DNA of 64,000 bases. It comes from Nitrogeniibacter sp050293885. GTDB lineage: Bacteria; Pseudomonadota; Gammaproteobacteria; Burkholderiales; Rhodocyclaceae. The stretch covers positions 1-64,000 of the forward strand of contig JBNKNO010000013.1 in NCBI GenBank assembly GCA_050293885.1. The letters run 5' to 3'. Below the pieces are notes generated by a model. That model saw nothing but the letters and a program-made list of their open reading frames with translations. It was not told the DNA's origin and did not search any database. Positions within the stretch are counted from its first letter, which is position 1. Each line of letters opens with the position of its first letter. This document shows positions 62,168 through 64,000 of this stretch, piece by piece. The position numbers and the translations under genes are program-made.

Positions 62168-62890
62168 TCAGCCCGTCTGCCAGCCTTCGGCCGAAAAACT
62201 CATGGATTGCGCATCGCGCCGCCACAACACGCCATCGGGCGTGACCGCCAGCCACCAGGTCTGCGTCGCATGCAGCGGTTTTCGTTGCGCAAACCCCTCC
62301 GGCGACAGCAAGGCCAGACACCAGGCAGGTACAGTGCTGCGCACCGAAGCGTAGATGATCCCGCCCACCTGCGCCTCGCGTGCAACGCGTGCGAAGGCTT
62401 GTGTGTCGTGGTAGTCGGTCGGATGCATCCAGCGCGCGGCATCGCGATCGAACGGCGCCTTGCGCAGATCGACCGTCCAGGTCTCGACCTGCGCACAAAA
62501 AGCGGTATGCGCGACCGGCTCGAGGCGGTCGAGATCGACGGCATCGTGCAGAAACTTCCACCGCCAGTAGCCGAGCTCGGCCCCAGCCGTTGCCACGGTA
62601 TCCGCCCCGTAGAACACCCCCGGATCGATCCCCACACGAAAGCGTGAGCCACCGGGCAGCGGCGGATAGCGAAATGGCGTGGCCAAAAGGTAGTCAAGCG
62701 GCTCGGCCGCGAGCGGAAGGGCCGGCTTGTTGGATTCCAACAAGGCTTCGAGCACATCCTGCTCGTCGGGCGAGTCGACGATCTTCATTGTCGACGCGAC
62801 ATGCTGCGCCTCGACCATGCGCCACACGCTCCCCCGCCAAGGGTGCGCCTCAGACGATACCGCGGGAGGCGTCCAGGTAGTGAACGACAC
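62168..62890 (-). CDS. RES-domain protein, likely toxin of a RES/Xre toxin-antitoxin pair
   Basis: A 240-residue protein with the RES fold: WRMVEAQHVASTMKIVD, TPFRYPPLPGGSRFR, GVFYGADTVATAGAELGYWRWKFL, and a later AQVGGIIYASVR. RES proteins (named for Arg, Glu and Ser) of this kind are NAD-consuming toxins, and the Arg, Glu and Ser positions are all present here. The likely start (62888-62890) is inside the last 41 bases of the Xre-type gene upstream, so translation is coupled. NAD hydrolysis is known for homologues, inferred here. Confidence 0.85.
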   Translation of the reverse strand: MSFTTWTPPAVSSEAHPWRGSVWRMVEAQHVASTMKIVDSPDEQDVLEALLESNKPALPLAAEPLDYLLATPFRYPPLPGGSRFRVGIDPGVFYGADTVATAGAELGYWRWKFLHDAVDLDRLEPVAHTAFCAQVETWTVDLRKAPFDRDAARWMHPTDYHDTQAFARVAREAQVGGIIYASVRSTVPAWCLALLSPEGFAQRKPLHATQTWWLAVTPDGVLWRRDAQSMSFSAEGWQTG

Positions 62891-63230
62891 GCACCAGTCC
62901 TTCGGTTGAAGTGATCAGATCGAGCGGCCGGGCACCCAGCGCCCGGTTTTCGCTGGTGAGCCACTTTCGGGCCGTGGCCTCGCTTCCGACAATGGAGTCG
63001 AGCGAACGAAATGCGCGCACCAGCAGCAGCCCGAATTCCCACTCCTTGCGCGTCGGCTCAAGCAGGTAGCTACCGCTGTACAGGCGAGAAATGGTCGCCG
63101 GGCTCAGGCCAAGCACACGCCCCAGCAACGAGCGTGTAATGGCCATGCGCTCAGCCGCGCGCGCAACCGCCTTGCTGAGCACCGCTCTGGCCTCGGATTT
63201 TGCGACACTTGATTTGACAATGGCTGACAT
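62850..63230 (-). CDS. Xre/MbcA/ParS-type antitoxin
   Basis: A 126-residue protein with an N-terminal helix-turn-helix (AAERMAITRSLLGRVLGLSPATISRLYSG) and a C-terminal toxin-binding domain (LDSIVGSEATARKWLTSENRALGARPLDLITSTEGLVRVVHYLDA). This is the DUF2384 signature of antitoxins paired with RES toxins. It overlaps the toxin gene by 41 bases. Start ATG 63228-63230. It likely represses its own promoter through a nearby palindrome. Confidence 0.87.
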   Translation of the reverse strand: MSAIVKSSVAKSEARAVLSKAVARAAERMAITRSLLGRVLGLSPATISRLYSGSYLLEPTRKEWEFGLLLVRAFRSLDSIVGSEATARKWLTSENRALGARPLDLITSTEGLVRVVHYLDASRGIV

Positions 63231-63261
63231 AAAACACCTGCGACTAATTACCTGCAGAAAC

Positions 63262-63288
63262 ATTATCACAAAAAACTTTCTTTAGAAA
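63262..63288 (-). promoter_or_regulatory. Candidate promoter and operator of the RES/Xre operon
   Basis: On the minus strand, TGTGATAAT (63262-63270) is an extended -10 about 32 bases before the antitoxin ATG. The palindrome TTTCTTTAGAAA (63277-63288) covers the -35 region. This placement fits autorepression by the antitoxin. The spacer is AT-rich, in contrast to the surrounding sequence. Confidence 0.45.
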
Positions 63289-63381
63289 ACAAAAAGCGCC
63301 TGCTATCAGGGTCGACACGAGCTTGCGAGCGTTGAGGCGACAATGAAAGATGAAGTACAAGAACGATCAGGGAGGAGTCTC

Positions 63382-64000
63382 ATGCTCAATGCTCGACGCT
63401 GCCTGCATGCCTTGTTTGACGCGGCACTGGCCGCCGCAGACCCCGCTCGGATCGTTCCGGATGCGCTCGATTCACTCACGCCGCCCACGGGCCGCATCAT
63501 CGTCATCGGCGCGGGCAAGGCTTCTGCGGCCATGGCGCGCGCCGTCGAAACGCACTGGGCGCATCTGTCCGACCGCATGTCCGGTCTCGTGGTCACACGC
63601 GATGGCCATGCGGTGGCCTGCGAACACATTGAAATCGTCGAAGCGGCACATCCTGTGCCCGATGCACGCGGTCGCGACGCCGCACGCCGCATCATGGAAG
63701 AAACCCTGCGCGATGTGGGCGAGGACGACCTGGTCCTCGCGCTCATTTCCGGCGGCGGCTCCGCGTTGCTGGCGCTCCCCGCCCCCGGCGTACTGCTCGA
63801 AGAGAAGCAGAAACTGAGCCGCGCCCTGTTGCGCAGCGGCGCCTCGATCAGCGAAATCAACTGCGTACGCAAGCATCTGTCGGCCATCAAGGGAGGACGG
63901 CTGGCGCTGGCCTGCCGTCCCGCCCGACTCGTCACCTGGTTGATCTCCGACGTGCCGGGCGACGATCCGTCAACCATCGCCTCGGGCCCGACGCTCCCCG
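63382..64000 (+). CDS. Glycerate kinase type-2 family (TtuD/DUF4147), N-terminal part
   Basis: The first 206 codons of a gene running off the window. Recognisable blocks are IIVIGAGKASAAMARAVE, EAAHPVPDARGRDAA, LISGGGSALLALP and SEINCVRKHLSAIKGGRLA, followed by WLISDVPGDDPSTIASGPT, all typical of DUF4147/glycerate 2-kinase. This family was once called hydroxypyruvate reductase (TtuD). It phosphorylates D-glycerate in the glycerate and tartrate routes. ATG 63382 has GGAGGAG 5-6 bases upstream. Divergent from the RES/Xre operon. Confidence 0.92.
   Translation, partial: MLNARRCLHALFDAALAAADPARIVPDALDSLTPPTGRIIVIGAGKASAAMARAVETHWAHLSDRMSGLVVTRDGHAVACEHIEIVEAAHPVPDARGRDAARRIMEETLRDVGEDDLVLALISGGGSALLALPAPGVLLEEKQKLSRALLRSGASISEINCVRKHLSAIKGGRLALACRPARLVTWLISDVPGDDPSTIASGPTLP

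Overview
The window reads as housekeeping chromosome of a Gram-negative betaproteobacterium, most likely a member of the Rhodocyclales (Azoarcus/Thauera-like). The basis is the high G+C content, the gene order leuC-leuD-leuB-asd-fimV-(membrane protein)-truA-trpF-trpB-trpA-accD-folC-SPOR-cvpA-purF-metZ, the nadK-recN / hrcA-hemH and grpE-dnaK-dnaJ neighbourhoods, and outer-membrane genes (bamE, lpxH). The placement to order is inference from remembered gene order. Coding density is very high and no stretch over 300 bases lacks a gene. I saw no tRNA, rRNA, insertion sequence, prophage or CRISPR array.

Layout. 1-6.6 kb (minus strand): 5' part of carB, carA, a BarA-like hybrid histidine kinase broken by an assembly gap, dapB and bamE. 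6.7-7.7 kb (plus): fur and a UPF0016 cation exporter. 7.7-10.3 kb (minus): nadK-recN. 10.4-12.9 kb (plus): hrcA, hemH and a small four-helix membrane protein. 13-15.5 kb: a bacterial AP2-domain protein, trxC and a Ser/Thr kinase fused to a cyclic-nucleotide-binding-like domain. 15.6-19.5 kb: the heat-shock operon grpE-dnaK-dnaJ behind a good sigma-32 promoter. 19.7-23.1 kb: an amino-acid-type binding protein, an FNR-like regulator and cysS. 23.3-27.4 kb (plus): TPR protein, L,D-transpeptidase, two cyclophilins and lpxH. 27.4-37.5 kb (minus): a tightly packed run from an EcfT-like membrane gene through truA, trpFBA, accD, folC, SPOR, cvpA and purF to metZ. 37.5-47.6 kb (minus): fimV, asd, leuBDC, an M48 lipoprotein peptidase and an MFS transporter with a second assembly gap. 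47.6-53.7 kb (minus): DUF465 protein, aroC, ilvBN with a leader attenuator, fadD and a CBS protein. 53.9-60.1 kb (minus): fdxA-addB-addA. 60.4-62.1 kb (plus): trxA and rho. 62.2-63.2 kb (minus): a RES/Xre toxin-antitoxin pair. 63.4 kb to the edge (plus): start of a glycerate-kinase-type gene.

How it fits together. Most genes serve biosynthesis: arginine/pyrimidine (carAB), lysine and threonine/methionine (dapB, asd, metZ), leucine, valine/isoleucine, tryptophan, chorismate, purine, folate, fatty acid, haem and lipid A. Around these lie protein quality control (GrpE-DnaK-DnaJ, HrcA, cyclophilins), DNA repair (RecN, AddAB), redox (two thioredoxins, a 7Fe ferredoxin) and regulators (Fur, FNR-like, hybrid kinase, Ser/Thr kinase).

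The most rewarding regulatory signal is upstream of ilvB. A 24-codon leader ORF with eight valine codons is followed by a perfect 12-bp terminator hairpin, a valine attenuator of the enterobacterial ivbL-ilvBN kind. Other points worth a second look are the AP2-domain protein beside a 9-bp palindrome, a terminator in the cysS leader, the C-terminal domain shared by the TPR protein and the L,D-transpeptidase, an FNR-like protein lacking one of the usual cluster cysteines, and an 84-bp duplicated flank showing that the kinase gap is an assembly artefact.
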